From Candidatus Atribacteria bacterium (GTDB taxonomy: Bacteria; Atribacterota; JS1; SB-45; 34-128): a stretch of 47,042 nt of DNA. The stretch spans positions 1 through 47,042 of the forward strand of contig DMCY01000066.1 in the NCBI GenBank assembly GCA_003451675.1, read 5' to 3'. Of this stretch, positions 11,758 through 20,314 are shown one piece after another. How positions within the stretch are numbered: position 1 is the stretch's first letter; every line of letters begins with the position of its first letter. The notes beneath the pieces are model-generated. The model was not told the origin of the DNA. It saw nothing but the letters and a program-made list of their open reading frames with translations, and did no database searches. Position numbers and translations under genes: made by a program.

Positions 11758-12744
11758 CTATTTTCGGAGAATATTATGAACTGCTTGAATAATATTTTCC
11801 TCTTTTGGCATTAAAAATTGTTCTAATGTTGGACTAAATGGAACAGGAACATCCGGAAATGCAATTCTTACAGGAGATACATCAAGCGATTCAAAAATAT
11901 TCTCGCTTACCAAAGAAACTATTTCGGCCCCAACGCCACAAGTTACATAATCATCAGAAACAACTAATAATTTTCCTGTTTTTTTAACTGAACTTAATAT
12001 TGTTTCTTTATCCAAAGGAACAAGACTTCTTAAATCAATAACTTCTACATCTATCCCTTCTTTGGCTAACTTTTGAGCGGCCTCCAAAACAGTATGTAGC
12101 ATAATTGAGTAAGTAACAATTGTTACTGCACTTCCTTCTTTTTTTATTGCAGCTTTACCTATTGGGACTAAATACTCATCATCAGGGATTTCCTCTTTAA
12201 ACTTATAATATAATAATGCGTGTTCGAAAAATAAAACCGGATCATCATCTCTAATTGCACTTTTAAGCAACCCTTTAGCATCATATGGTGTTGCGGGAAT
12301 AACTACTTTAATACCTGGCATGTGCATAAACCATGCCTCTGGCCGTTCTGAATGTTGTGCAGCCGTGGAACGGCCCAAAACGTTTATTGTTCTAATTACA
12401 AGAGGTGCTTTAGCTTGCCCACCGCTCATATATCTAATTTTTGACACTTGATTCCATATTTCTTCCATTGCACAACCTAAGAACGAAGAAAACATTATCT
12501 CAGGCACAGGTCTTAAACCAGTTAATGCGGCACCAAGAGAAACTCCAACTATAGCATCTTCGGATATTGGAGTATCTTTAACTCGTTCTTTCCCAAACAT
12601 GTTATATAAATCTTTAGTAATTGCGAAATTTCCTCCTATTCTTCCAACATCCTCGCCTAAAACAACTACTTTTTTATCTCTAGTCATTTCCTCTTTTAGA
12701 GCTTGATTTAAGGCTTCTGCATAAGTTATTTCATTATTCATCAC
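11758..12744 (-). CDS. TPP-dependent 2-oxoacid/acetoin dehydrogenase E1 component, beta subunit
   Basis: Seen: 328 residues, transketolase-type pyrimidine-binding domain (GEDVGRIGG, DTPISEDAIVG) followed by the transketolase C-terminal domain (VIDLRSLVPLD). A GTG (12744) and an ATG (12741) are adjacent; both fit the strong GAGGAGG site 6-9 bases upstream, so the first residue is uncertain by one codon. It overlaps the end of the alpha subunit by 11 bases. Known: the beta subunit completes the alpha2beta2 TPP enzyme that decarboxylates a 2-oxoacid, or cleaves acetoin, and loads the acyl group on E2. Confidence 0.9.
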   Translation of the reverse strand: MMNNEITYAEALNQALKEEMTRDKKVVVLGEDVGRIGGNFAITKDLYNMFGKERVKDTPISEDAIVGVSLGAALTGLRPVPEIMFSSFLGCAMEEIWNQVSKIRYMSGGQAKAPLVIRTINVLGRSTAAQHSERPEAWFMHMPGIKVVIPATPYDAKGLLKSAIRDDDPVLFFEHALLYYKFKEEIPDDEYLVPIGKAAIKKEGSAVTIVTYSIMLHTVLEAAQKLAKEGIDVEVIDLRSLVPLDKETILSSVKKTGKLLVVSDDYVTCGVGAEIVSLVSENIFESLDVSPVRIAFPDVPVPFSPTLEQFLMPKEENIIQAVHNILRK

Positions 12745-13705
12745 AATTTACCTCCTCAACAAAAACATCATTTAATGCATCTTTTGGGTTAGGCAGCGGA
12801 CTATTTAAAGCAAATTCAGCTGCATATGCAATTTCCTTTTCTATGTTTTGATCTATGATTTCCATCTCGTTCTCTGTTAACCAGCTATTTTCCAATGCTT
12901 TGGAAATAAATCTAGGAATAGGATCACTCCTTTTACATTTTTCTATATCTTCTTTATTTCTATAAATCTGAGGATCGCTTTCATCATGGGCTCTCTGTCT
13001 ACAAGTATGACATATCAATAAAGAAGGACCTCCTCCATTTCTTGCATTCTCTATAGCTATCTTTGATTTTTCGTACACTTCTATTACATCATTACCATCA
13101 ACTGCATAGCCAGGTAAATTATAAGCCACAGCGCGTTTCTCAAGCTTATCAACAGCTATAAACTCAGATGAAGGAGCTGAAATAGCATATCGATTGTTTT
13201 CGCATATATATATAACGGGAAGTTTCCATATTGATGCTATATTTAAAGCTTCATGAAAAGATCCTCTATTCATAGCTCCGTCACCAAAAAAAGCAACAGA
13301 TACTAAGTCAGAACCTTGTAATTTAATAGTCCAACCTGCTCCAGTAGCTATGGCTATACCCCCTCCTACTATACCGTTACATTGTAATAGACCACTTTTC
13401 ATATCAACCACATGCATAGAACCCCCTTTGCCCTTATTATATCCTGTTGCTTTTCCAAGAAGCTCTGCCATCATCTTTCCAAGATCTAATCCTTTAGCAA
13501 CACTATGTCCATGTCCCCTATGAGTACTTGTAACATAATCTTCAAGACGAAGGTTTAAGGATAATCCTGTTGCTATTGCTTCCTCACCTATATAAGAATG
13601 AAGAAGGCCTGGCATGTTCCCTTTAGAATGAAGGTCCAATGCTTTTTTCTCAAAAACTCTAATTCTTTTCATCATCTTATACATATTTTTATAAAGTTCT
13701 TCCAA
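12734..13705 (-). CDS. TPP-dependent 2-oxoacid/acetoin dehydrogenase E1 component, alpha subunit
   Basis: Seen: 323 residues, with the TPP-binding motif GDGAMNRGSFHEALN ending in ENN, and the HRGHGHSVAKG and GKGGSMH motifs of the AcoA/PdhA family. The start is TTG at 13705, chosen because a strong AAGGAAGGAG site lies 8 bases upstream. The best family resemblance is to acetoin dehydrogenase AcoA, but substrate calls in this family are unreliable. It follows the GntR regulator gene after 153 bases that contain an inverted repeat. Confidence 0.9.
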   Translation of the reverse strand: MEELYKNMYKMMKRIRVFEKKALDLHSKGNMPGLLHSYIGEEAIATGLSLNLRLEDYVTSTHRGHGHSVAKGLDLGKMMAELLGKATGYNKGKGGSMHVVDMKSGLLQCNGIVGGGIAIATGAGWTIKLQGSDLVSVAFFGDGAMNRGSFHEALNIASIWKLPVIYICENNRYAISAPSSEFIAVDKLEKRAVAYNLPGYAVDGNDVIEVYEKSKIAIENARNGGGPSLLICHTCRQRAHDESDPQIYRNKEDIEKCKRSDPIPRFISKALENSWLTENEMEIIDQNIEKEIAYAAEFALNSPLPNPKDALNDVFVEEVNCDE

Positions 13706-13742
13706 AATTAATCTCCTTCCTTTTTTATTAATTTTTAAAAAT

Positions 13743-13782
13743 TTACATAAATTTTATTTCCTTTAATTATGAATTTATGTAA
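13743..13782 (-). promoter_or_regulatory. Inverted repeat in the leader of the E1 alpha gene
   Basis: TTACATAAATT (13743-13753) and its exact complement (13772-13782) are separated by 18 bases, about 40-80 bases upstream of the E1 alpha start. It may be an operator or a leader hairpin. It does not match the TNGT-ACNA-type site seen at the gntR promoter. Confidence 0.35.
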
Positions 13783-13858
13783 TTATTTTTTATATTCATT
13801 TTGTTTCTCTTGTATTAAAATATATTAGTGAAAAATGACATTTATCCCGCGCAATATT

Positions 13859-14551
13859 CTATATTTGATTTTGTTTTTGCAAACGCCAGTATTCAATCTC
13901 GCTAAGCAAGCGTTGTCTAGACGATCTTAAATGTTGAATTAATCTTTTAATAAACAATTCCCTATCATTATTTTTTATAGCATCTATAATTTTTAAATGC
14001 TCCTTGATAGACCAATTAAAAGAAGATTTGTTGGGGTAAAAAGCTCTAAACCAACGCACATGTTCCTCAAAATTGGACAATAATTCAATAATCTTTTCAT
14101 TATCACAATTTTTTACAATATAGATATGAAATTTTTCGTCAAGCTCTGAATATTGTATTCTGTTTTTGCTGTCTACATGCTTGTTAATAAATTCTTCAAA
14201 TTTTTTCCCTATTTTATCTAACTCAGTTATAGATAATTTACTAAAAGATTTCCTTGCAGCTAACGGCTCTATGGCTTCTCTAATTTCAAATATATTTTCT
14301 ATTTCTTTTGTAGTAATATTGGAAACTACCGCTCCTTTTCGAGGAATAATGGTAACAAATCCTTCTTTTTCCAATCTATTAAAAGCTTCTCTAATAGGAG
14401 CCCGACTTATCTTCATAACCTTTGATAATTTTTCCTCAAGTAGACGTTCCCCAGGTTTTAAATTACCTTTAACAATTTGTAATTTTATATTTTCATATGC
14501 TTTATCTTTAAGAGATAAACTATTTCCTAAATTTTCAAAATATTCTTTCAT
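13859..14551 (-). CDS. GntR-family (FadR/FCD subfamily) transcriptional regulator
   Basis: Seen: 230 residues; winged helix-turn-helix in residues 10-80 (GERLLEEKLSKVMKISRAPI), followed by an all-helical FCD domain with the metal/ligand-binding pattern (D/H in DEKFH, later HLKII and QHLR). Known: FCD regulators sense small carboxylates or amino acids and are often autoregulated. It is the first gene of the cluster and has a near-consensus promoter overlapped by a site of the family type. Inferred: local regulator of the dehydrogenase/Liv operon. Confidence 0.9.
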   Translation of the reverse strand: MKEYFENLGNSLSLKDKAYENIKLQIVKGNLKPGERLLEEKLSKVMKISRAPIREAFNRLEKEGFVTIIPRKGAVVSNITTKEIENIFEIREAIEPLAARKSFSKLSITELDKIGKKFEEFINKHVDSKNRIQYSELDEKFHIYIVKNCDNEKIIELLSNFEEHVRWFRAFYPNKSSFNWSIKEHLKIIDAIKNNDRELFIKRLIQHLRSSRQRLLSEIEYWRLQKQNQI

Positions 14552-14591
14552 AATATCTGCTTTCCATTTAAAAAAATAAGCATTTTTTTAA

Positions 14592-14624
14592 ATTATAATA
14601 TGTCGATTGTTTATTGTCAACAAT
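14592..14624 (-). promoter_or_regulatory. Consensus sigma-70 promoter of gntR with overlapping FadR-type operator
   Basis: On the minus strand TTGACA (14620-14615) and TATAAT (14597-14592) are separated by exactly 17 bases, both perfect matches to consensus. The -35 box lies inside ATTGTCAACAAT (14613-14624), which fits the TNGT(N0-3)ACNA pattern of FCD-type GntR regulators. This suggests autorepression. Confidence 0.7.
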
Positions 14625-14680
14625 TTTATTAATATTTTTTTATTATACTACTAAAAATTATATAAAGATTAATAAATCAT

Positions 14681-14722
14681 AAAAAATAAAATAGGACAGA
14701 CATTTCGCCTATCCTATTTTCC
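14681..14722 (-). terminator. Terminator of the leuCDB operon
   Basis: AAAATAGGA (14688-14696) pairs with TCCTATTTT (14712-14720). Read on the minus strand the hairpin is followed by a T-rich tract, about 75-100 bases after the leuB stop. Confidence 0.65.
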
Positions 14723-14794
14723 TATAAAAAAAATTAATAGATAAAATATTTTTGAATTAATACATTTTAGTACAATTTAACTAATAAATATAAT

Positions 14795-15955
14795 TTAAAA
14801 ATTGTATAGTATGTCCTGGACAACGCACATTACTTCTTTGACTTTTTTAACTACCTCATCTCCTACCTCAACAGTAGAAGAACTTCCTCCTAAATCATGT
14901 GATCTAACTTCTCCTTCGATTAAGACCTTTTCTACCGCATCCTCAATGACTCTTGCTATTTTTGCTTCCCCTAAACAGTCCAACATCATTGCCCCGGCCA
15001 GTATGGTAGCAACAGGATTGGAAATGTTTTTGCCGGCTATATCGGGGGCAGAACCGTGGATGGGTTCAAACATGGAAACACCTTCGGGGTTTATATTTCC
15101 CCCGGCGGCTATTCCTAAACCTCCTTGAATCATCGCCCCTAAATCGGTAATAATATCTCCGAACATATTAGGGGTAACTACCACCTTGAACCATTCCGGC
15201 TTTTGAATAAAATACATGGTGATAGCATCTACAAAGGTAAATTCTGTTTTTATGTCCGGATATTGAGTTGAAACATCTTTAAATACTTCTCTCCAGAGTC
15301 CATAAATATCAGTTAATACATTGGCTTTATCAACTGAAGTTACTCTTTTTAAGTTCTTCTTTTGAGCCAACTCAAAGGCATATTTGATTACCCTTTGGCT
15401 TCCGGGTCTGCTTACTAAACCGATCTGATAGGCTAACTCTTCTTCTGGTTCCAAATTGAAATCTACCTGAATTTTAGCCTTATACAGTTTCCTTAATACT
15501 TCCAAATGGTCTTGGTTGGCTCTGGCCTTAAACCTTCCCCCGATTCCTATGTAGAAGTCTTCGGTATTCTCTCTAACTACATAAAAATTAATATCTTCCG
15601 GGTTCTTATCTTTCAAAGGACAGGGAACCCCTTTATACAATCTGATAGGACGCAGATTAATGTATTGGTCAAAGTAAAATCTGGCTTTTAACAGTATCTC
15701 CTTTTCTAAAATGCCCGGTTTTACCCGAGGGTCACCGACGGCTCCCAGATAGATAGCATCCATACCTTCAATCTCTTTTAAGGCACTATCGGGTAATAAT
15801 TCTCCGGTCTTCAGGTAATGTTCGGCACCAAAGGGATATTCAGTCCAATTTATATCTATAGTGAATAACTTAGAGGCTGCCTCAATCACCTTTTTACCTT
15901 CTCTGATTATCTCCGGTCCTATCCCATCTCCGGGAATCAAAGCTATGTTATACAT
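14795..15955 (-). CDS. leuB: 3-isopropylmalate dehydrogenase
   Basis: Seen: the GDGIGPE start of the isocitrate/isopropylmalate dehydrogenase family, the NLRP motif after an IPMDH-like ILLKAR segment, and [13 protein letters not shown] plus [13 protein letters not shown] near the C-terminus. 386 residues, somewhat longer than the usual 350-360. Known: it oxidatively decarboxylates 3-isopropylmalate to 2-oxoisocaproate in leucine synthesis. The same type of enzyme can act on 3-methylmalate in the citramalate route to isoleucine, which is relevant because cimA is also present. It overlaps leuD by 8 bases and ends the leuC-leuD-leuB run. Some tartrate dehydrogenases look similar, but the neighbours support LeuB. 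Confidence 0.88.
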   Translation of the reverse strand: MYNIALIPGDGIGPEIIREGKKVIEAASKLFTIDINWTEYPFGAEHYLKTGELLPDSALKEIEGMDAIYLGAVGDPRVKPGILEKEILLKARFYFDQYINLRPIRLYKGVPCPLKDKNPEDINFYVVRENTEDFYIGIGGRFKARANQDHLEVLRKLYKAKIQVDFNLEPEEELAYQIGLVSRPGSQRVIKYAFELAQKKNLKRVTSVDKANVLTDIYGLWREVFKDVSTQYPDIKTEFTFVDAITMYFIQKPEWFKVVVTPNMFGDIITDLGAMIQGGLGIAAGGNINPEGVSMFEPIHGSAPDIAGKNISNPVATILAGAMMLDCLGEAKIARVIEDAVEKVLIEGEVRSHDLGGSSSTVEVGDEVVKKVKEVMCVVQDILYNF

Positions 15956-16457
15956 CTCCTTTTCTCCTTTTTACTTCTTCTTCGACATATTCTCTTAACC
16001 CACCTAAGGAAATGATATTCTGGATAAAGGCCGGTAAGGGATTTAACTGGTAAGTTTTACCTTTATTAATATTTTCTATTATTCCCTTTGCCGTATCTAC
16101 TTTTAGGAGGTCACCTTCGGAACATTGATCTGCAATCTCTTCGGATTCAAAGATGGGAAGACCAATGTTTATGGCATTTCTAAAAAAGATGCGGGCAAAA
16201 GATGGGGCGATAATACAAGATACTCCGGCTGCTTTTAGGGCAATAGGGGCATGTTCGCGGGAACTCCCACAGCCAAAGTTTCTACCCGCCACTATAATAT
16301 CTCCCTGATCTATCTTTTTAACAAATTCAGCATCATAGTCTTCCATACAGTGCAGGGCTAACTCTTTAGGAAGAGAAGTATTAAGATAACGGGCAGGGAT
16401 AATTACATCGGTATCGATGTTGTCTTTAAATTTCCAAACTTTGCCTTTAATTATCAT
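15948..16457 (-). CDS. leuD: 3-isopropylmalate dehydratase small subunit
   Basis: Seen: 169 residues with the swivelling domain motifs [13 protein letters not shown] near the start and [12 protein letters not shown] in the middle, which are the substrate-binding signatures of the aconitase small-subunit family. It starts one base after the leuC stop and overlaps leuB by 8 bases. Known: with LeuC it isomerises 2- to 3-isopropylmalate, and often citramalate to methylmalate. Confidence 0.93.
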   Translation of the reverse strand: MIIKGKVWKFKDNIDTDVIIPARYLNTSLPKELALHCMEDYDAEFVKKIDQGDIIVAGRNFGCGSSREHAPIALKAAGVSCIIAPSFARIFFRNAINIGLPIFESEEIADQCSEGDLLKVDTAKGIIENINKGKTYQLNPLPAFIQNIISLGGLREYVEEEVKRRKGDV

Positions 16458-16458
16458 T

Positions 16459-17721
16459 CTATTCCACCTCCTCAGGACTGGCTATTCTACCTGTAATGGC
16501 AGAGGCGGCAGCAAGGGCAGGACTGGCCAGGTATACTTCGCTTTCAGGGTGCCCCATCCTCCCTACAAAATTTCGGTTGGTGGTAGAAATGGCTCTTTCT
16601 CCTTTAGCCAAGATACCCATATAACCACCTAAACAGGGGCCACAAGTAGGAGTACTTACCGCTGCTCCGGAAGAAATAAATATGTCAATTAATCCTTCCC
16701 GAAGGGCTTGCAGATAAACTCCTTGAGTAGCGGGGATGATAATCAATCTGACTTCAGGATGAACTTGTTGCCCTTTTAGGATTTCTGCAGCTATACGCAA
16801 GTCTTCTATCCTACCGTTAGTACAGGAACCGATAATGGATTGATCAACCTTAATCCCTTTTGCTTTACTGATCGGTTTAGCATTTTCCGGTAGATGAGGG
16901 AAAGCCACCTGGGGCTCAATCTCACTAACATCGATCTCTATAATCTTTTCATAATGAGCATCTGAATCACTTTTATAAATCTGATAAGGTCTTTTGGCTC
17001 GTCCTTTTAGGTATTCTAAAGTAATCTCATCAGGTTCGATAATCCCGGTTTTAGCCCCTGCTTCAATAGCCATATTACACATGGTAAAGCGATTATCCAT
17101 AGAAAGCCTTTTAATTACTTCTCCGCTAAACTCCACAACTTTGTAATTGGCACCATCTACTCCAATTTTAGAAATAGTGTACAGGATCAGGTCTTTTCCG
17201 CTTACCCATTTATTTAATTTTCCGGAATAGACAAACTTAAGAGTAGGAGGTATTTTGAGCCAGACCTCACCAAGAGCCATAATAGCGGCTAAGTCGGTAC
17301 TGCCCACCCCTATGGCAAAGGCACCTAAGGCCCCGGAAGTGTCAGTATGAGAATCTGCTCCCACTACCACATCTCCGGGAAGAACTAATCCCTTTTCCGG
17401 TAGGAGGGCATGTTCTACCCCCATCTTTCCTATTTCAAAATAATTCTCTATTTCATATTCCCGGGCAAATTCTTTTAATAATTTACACTGCTCGGCAGAT
17501 TTAATATCTTTATTAGGGGCAAAATGATCCGGGATTAAGCCAATTCTCTTTTTGTCAAATACTTGTCTGGCACCACTTTCTTTAAAATATTTTATGGCTA
17601 TAGGAGCAGTGATATCATTGGCAAAGGCAAAGTCAACCCGAGCTTTAATTATATCTCCTATTTTAAAGTTATCTGTATCTGTATGGGCTGAGAGTATTTT
17701 TTCTACAATTGTTTTTCCCAT
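16459..17721 (-). CDS. leuC: 3-isopropylmalate dehydratase large subunit
   Basis: Seen: 420 residues with [20 protein letters not shown] and [10 protein letters not shown] motifs. The [4Fe-4S] ligands are C300, C360 and C363. The length is that of the archaeal/bacterial LeuC2 type. AAGGAG stands ahead of the ATG. It starts about 24 bases after the extended reading frame of the methionine synthase reactivation protein and so may be read from the same transcript. It works with LeuD. Confidence 0.93.
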   Translation of the reverse strand: MGKTIVEKILSAHTDTDNFKIGDIIKARVDFAFANDITAPIAIKYFKESGARQVFDKKRIGLIPDHFAPNKDIKSAEQCKLLKEFAREYEIENYFEIGKMGVEHALLPEKGLVLPGDVVVGADSHTDTSGALGAFAIGVGSTDLAAIMALGEVWLKIPPTLKFVYSGKLNKWVSGKDLILYTISKIGVDGANYKVVEFSGEVIKRLSMDNRFTMCNMAIEAGAKTGIIEPDEITLEYLKGRAKRPYQIYKSDSDAHYEKIIEIDVSEIEPQVAFPHLPENAKPISKAKGIKVDQSIIGSCTNGRIEDLRIAAEILKGQQVHPEVRLIIIPATQGVYLQALREGLIDIFISSGAAVSTPTCGPCLGGYMGILAKGERAISTTNRNFVGRMGHPESEVYLASPALAAASAITGRIASPEEVE

Positions 17722-17823
17722 TATCTTCTCCTTGTATAATAAAATTTAAAATTTATAATTACAGTATTCAGACTGACAATTTCCGCAGTTATTATCCTCT
17801 TCGGAAGAGATAATCATTTCTTC

Positions 17824-18435
17824 TCATGCTCCGATTATCCAGGATAATGACTTTTGGGGCAACATCATGTAACCCTTGGTTAGTCTTACTCCGATATTAT
17901 CAGCGGGAATACTTTTAAAGATGATTTCTTGTTGAGATACTTCCCAACCACTATAACCGGGAGAAAAATGCCTACTCGTTTTAAAGCCCTGCTCTTTTAC
18001 TTCCTGACGCGCCAACCTTCTAACTTTCCGACTAAAATCTTCGACTGCCACAGTCCCCACTGCATCCAGAGCCAATGCCCGAGGATACTCTCCCTGAGAG
18101 AACAATTCAGAAACATTCTTTTCTAATGAATTTCCTATGGTAACCACTCCTACAAGCAAATGACTTGCCCCCTTTAATTGTTTAATTATAGATTTAGTAA
18201 ATTTAAGAATATGACCATCATCTAATTCAATTTCTTCTTCTGAAATAAAATTATCAATTTTAATCAAGCGATAAATCCCCTGGGGTTTGAAAAGACCATA
18301 TCCTCGATTAATTTCTTCTTCGGTAATTCTTAAAATATTTTGATTAGGTTTTTTAACCCTTTTTTTGCTATATCCCTGGTATCGTAATACTTCCTCTATA
18401 TCTATATTTAATTTAATATCTTTTATTATCTTCAT
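17824..18435 (-). CDS. Stand-alone methionine synthase reactivation (AdoMet-binding) domain, stopped by TGA before its Cys tail
   Basis: Seen: 203 residues carrying the MetH activation-domain signature RHFSPGYSGW, then IGVRLT and MMLPQKSLSWIIG. Known: this domain reductively remethylates cob(II)alamin in B12-dependent methionine synthase using AdoMet; stand-alone versions occur in Thermotoga and Clostridia and often end in a short Cys-rich tail. Odd: the frame stops at TGA (17826-17824) after GA, but the next 23 codons, to TAA at 17748-17746, are open and encode CGNCQSEYC, the expected tail. A G-to-T change in a glycine codon (GGA to TGA) would explain it. Neighbours: metF, pterin methyltransferase and corrinoid protein upstream, leuC downstream. 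Function is likely kept if the tail is dispensable. Confidence 0.85.
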   Translation of the reverse strand: MKIIKDIKLNIDIEEVLRYQGYSKKRVKKPNQNILRITEEEINRGYGLFKPQGIYRLIKIDNFISEEEIELDDGHILKFTKSIIKQLKGASHLLVGVVTIGNSLEKNVSELFSQGEYPRALALDAVGTVAVEDFSRKVRRLARQEVKEQGFKTSRHFSPGYSGWEVSQQEIIFKSIPADNIGVRLTKGYMMLPQKSLSWIIGA

Positions 18436-18468
18436 ATCTCTCGTCTCTTATCTCTTTTATCTTGATTC

Positions 18469-18562
18469 GTTAGTTAGTTACTTGGTTAGCTGGTTAATTA
18501 GTTAATGAATTATTAGTATTAAACTATCTAATTAGCTAACTAGAAAACCATCTAACTAACTT
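18469..18562. repeat. GTTAG-rich intergenic repeat, divergent copy (a)
   Basis: Iterated TTAGTTAG and GGTTAGCTGGTTAA units at the left and their inverted complements (CTAACTAAC) at the right make an imperfect palindrome between metF and the reactivation gene. It is related to the copies at 28261, 30815 and 38385. The metF stop codon lies inside it. Confidence 0.6.
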
Positions 18563-19419
18563 AATAAACGGCAGACTAAATCCATATCTCGCAAAGGGAA
18601 TATATGAATTCCGGTTACTTCTTTAAATTTACGTATTTTACTAATAAGTTCTCGGGATATCTTTACTCCCTCCTCTACATCCTTCCCCCTCATTCTCTCT
18701 TTTACTTCGGGAGGAACAAAGATGCCAGGCAAATTTTTATTTAAATATTCAACCATCTTATAACTTTTTAAGGGCATAATCCCGATAATCTTGGGGATGT
18801 TAATATGAGCGGTAAGTTTTAAAAATCTTTCCAATAGCCCTATATCATAAATAGGCTGGGTTTGCACAAAGTTAGTCCCAGCAGATAGTTTTTCCTCAAA
18901 CCGTGCTATCTCCTTTTTTAAATCCTGAGCAGTGGGATTAACCGCTATCCCGATAAAAAAATCTGTTTTATCCTTAAGCTCATTCCCACTGTATTCATAT
19001 CCATTGTTTAGCTTATTTACCATCTTTACTAACCCTATAGAATCTACATCAAAAACACCAGTCGCCCTAGTATAATCACCCATCTCGGGAAGGTCTCCAG
19101 TTAAAGCTAAAATATTCTTTACCCCCAAAGCAGATGCACCTAAAAGTTCTGCCTGTAAACCCAGCAAATTTCTATCTCGGCAAGTTATATGAAAAATTGC
19201 TTCTAACCCTATTCTTTCCTGAATAATATGAGAAAGAGCAATGGGACTCATCCTTAATTTAGCCAAAGGACAATCGGTAACGTTTACTGCATCCACTAAT
19301 TTTCTGAAGTTGGTACTATTTACTTCTGTTAAAATTCTCTCTAAATTTAAAGTTTTAGGGGGATCTAACTCCACTGTTACTACAAACTTATTCGCTGCTA
19401 ATTTTTCTCTTAAATTCAT
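18556..19419 (-). CDS. metF: 5,10-methylenetetrahydrofolate reductase
   Basis: Seen: 287 residues, TIM-barrel MTHFR with VTVELDPPK at the start, HITCRDRN and LLGASALGVKNILALTGD motifs, FVQTQPIYD and the PGIFVPPEV ending region. Known: reduces methylene-THF to methyl-THF, the methyl donor of the cobalamin-dependent methionine route. There is no C-terminal zinc-binding partner domain (MetV), and none is encoded next to it. A hairpin terminator lies between the pterin gene upstream and metF, so metF may be attenuated or have its own promoter. Confidence 0.9.
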   Translation of the reverse strand: MNLREKLAANKFVVTVELDPPKTLNLERILTEVNSTNFRKLVDAVNVTDCPLAKLRMSPIALSHIIQERIGLEAIFHITCRDRNLLGLQAELLGASALGVKNILALTGDLPEMGDYTRATGVFDVDSIGLVKMVNKLNNGYEYSGNELKDKTDFFIGIAVNPTAQDLKKEIARFEEKLSAGTNFVQTQPIYDIGLLERFLKLTAHINIPKIIGIMPLKSYKMVEYLNKNLPGIFVPPEVKERMRGKDVEEGVKISRELISKIRKFKEVTGIHIFPLRDMDLVCRLLS

Positions 19420-19472
19420 TAACTTTATATCCGCCTTTCTTTGCTTTAGCTAAAATTACAATCTCCCTTTTT

Positions 19473-19505
19473 AAAAAGGAACGGAGAACCGTCCTGTTCC
19501 TTTAA
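19473..19505 (-). terminator. Hairpin terminator with GGAACGGAGAACC core
   Basis: AAAGGAAC (19475-19482) pairs with GTTCCTTT (19496-19503); on the minus strand five T follow. It sits 3 bases after the pterin-methyltransferase stop. The inner GAGAACCGTCC motif resembles a REP-like palindrome I recall from other anaerobe genomes. Confidence 0.6.
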
Positions 19506-19507
19506 AA

Positions 19508-20308
19508 CTATAATTTTCCTTCTCGAAAAGCCTGAAGATATTGCCCGCAAAATTCATCTTTACCCAACAAAAGGTTAGTTGCTTTAATTAAGGCCATTAT
19601 CTTCTGATCAGTGGAATCTAATATTACCGCATCAAGACCACAAGCCATTGCTAAAACTACAAAACTTCGATTAATCAGTCTTCTTTCCGGTAACCCATAG
19701 GAAATATTACTTAATCCTATAATTATTTTAACTTCAGGATAGGAATCCTTAATTTTACTTAAAGTTTCCAGAGCAATATTAGAATTTTGAATATTAGTAC
19801 TAACCGGTAAAGTTAAAGGATCGATATATATATCTTCTATAGGAATTCCTTCGCCAGTAAGTTTTTTTATTAATTCATCAGCAATTTTAAATCTCTCTTT
19901 AGAGCCTTGAGGAATACCTTGTTCGTTCATGGTAAGAGCTACTACGGAGCATTGATATTTTTTAACTAAAGGTAAAATTAACTCCAGTCTTTCTTTCTCT
20001 GCTGTTACTGAATTAATCAAGGCTTTCCCCTTATTCCAATCATAAACTTTCAATCCTTCCTTAATTGCCTTATGGTTAGGGCTATCGATACACAAGGGGA
20101 CATTCACTACTTCTTGAACTGTCTTTACCAACCATCTCATATCTTCCGGTTCACTCTTTCTAATTGTTCCAATATTTAAATCCAGCATCTGGGCTCCACC
20201 TTCAACCTGTTTTCGAGCTAATTCTTGAATAAACTCTTTGTTTTTGCTTCCCACCATCTCTTTAATATTTTTTCGGCTGGAATTTATCTTTTCTCCTATA
20301 ATCAGCAT
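19508..20308 (-). CDS. Pterin-binding methyl-THF:corrinoid methyltransferase
   Basis: Seen: 266 residues, dihydropteroate synthase-like TIM barrel with GEKINSSR at the start, MLDLNIGT, the IDSPNHKAI motif, DIYIDPLTLPVSTN and GLSNISYGLP, all typical of AcsE/MetH pterin domains and MtrH-like proteins. Known: transfers the methyl group from methyl-tetrahydrofolate to cobalamin of a corrinoid protein. It starts 6 bases after the corrinoid gene with AAGGAG ahead. Inferred: the folate module of a methionine synthase split over several polypeptides. A role in a Wood-Ljungdahl-type pathway is possible, but no CO dehydrogenase genes are seen. Confidence 0.85.
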   Translation of the reverse strand: MLIIGEKINSSRKNIKEMVGSKNKEFIQELARKQVEGGAQMLDLNIGTIRKSEPEDMRWLVKTVQEVVNVPLCIDSPNHKAIKEGLKVYDWNKGKALINSVTAEKERLELILPLVKKYQCSVVALTMNEQGIPQGSKERFKIADELIKKLTGEGIPIEDIYIDPLTLPVSTNIQNSNIALETLSKIKDSYPEVKIIIGLSNISYGLPERRLINRSFVVLAMACGLDAVILDSTDQKIMALIKATNLLLGKDEFCGQYLQAFREGKL

Positions 20309-20314
20309 TTTAAA

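Noticed and set aside
5197..14551. True leucine/isoleucine/valine uptake system
   Set aside because: The Liv family label alone does not prove the substrate. Genes for making these amino acids are in the same window and the transporter is co-transcribed with a dehydrogenase and racemase-like gene, so another ligand is more likely.
14802..15128. Plus-strand reading frames opposite leuB, gntR (14166-14579) and proline/corrinoid genes
   Set aside because: Their codon pattern is a shadow of strongly supported minus-strand genes with known motifs, and they lack ribosome sites.
17824..17826. Reassigned UGA codon or selenocysteine in the methionine synthase reactivation protein
   Set aside because: TGA is an ordinary stop elsewhere: the ilvB stop overlaps the ilvH start as ATGA, and the P-loop gene ends TGA-TAA. 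The position is not a redox Cys site in the family and I saw no SECIS-like hairpin. A nonsense change or sequence error is simpler.
17722..19507. SAM-type riboswitch controlling metF or the reactivation gene
   Set aside because: No S-box or other SAM riboswitch landmarks are visible; the gaps hold only the GTTAG repeat and a terminator hairpin.
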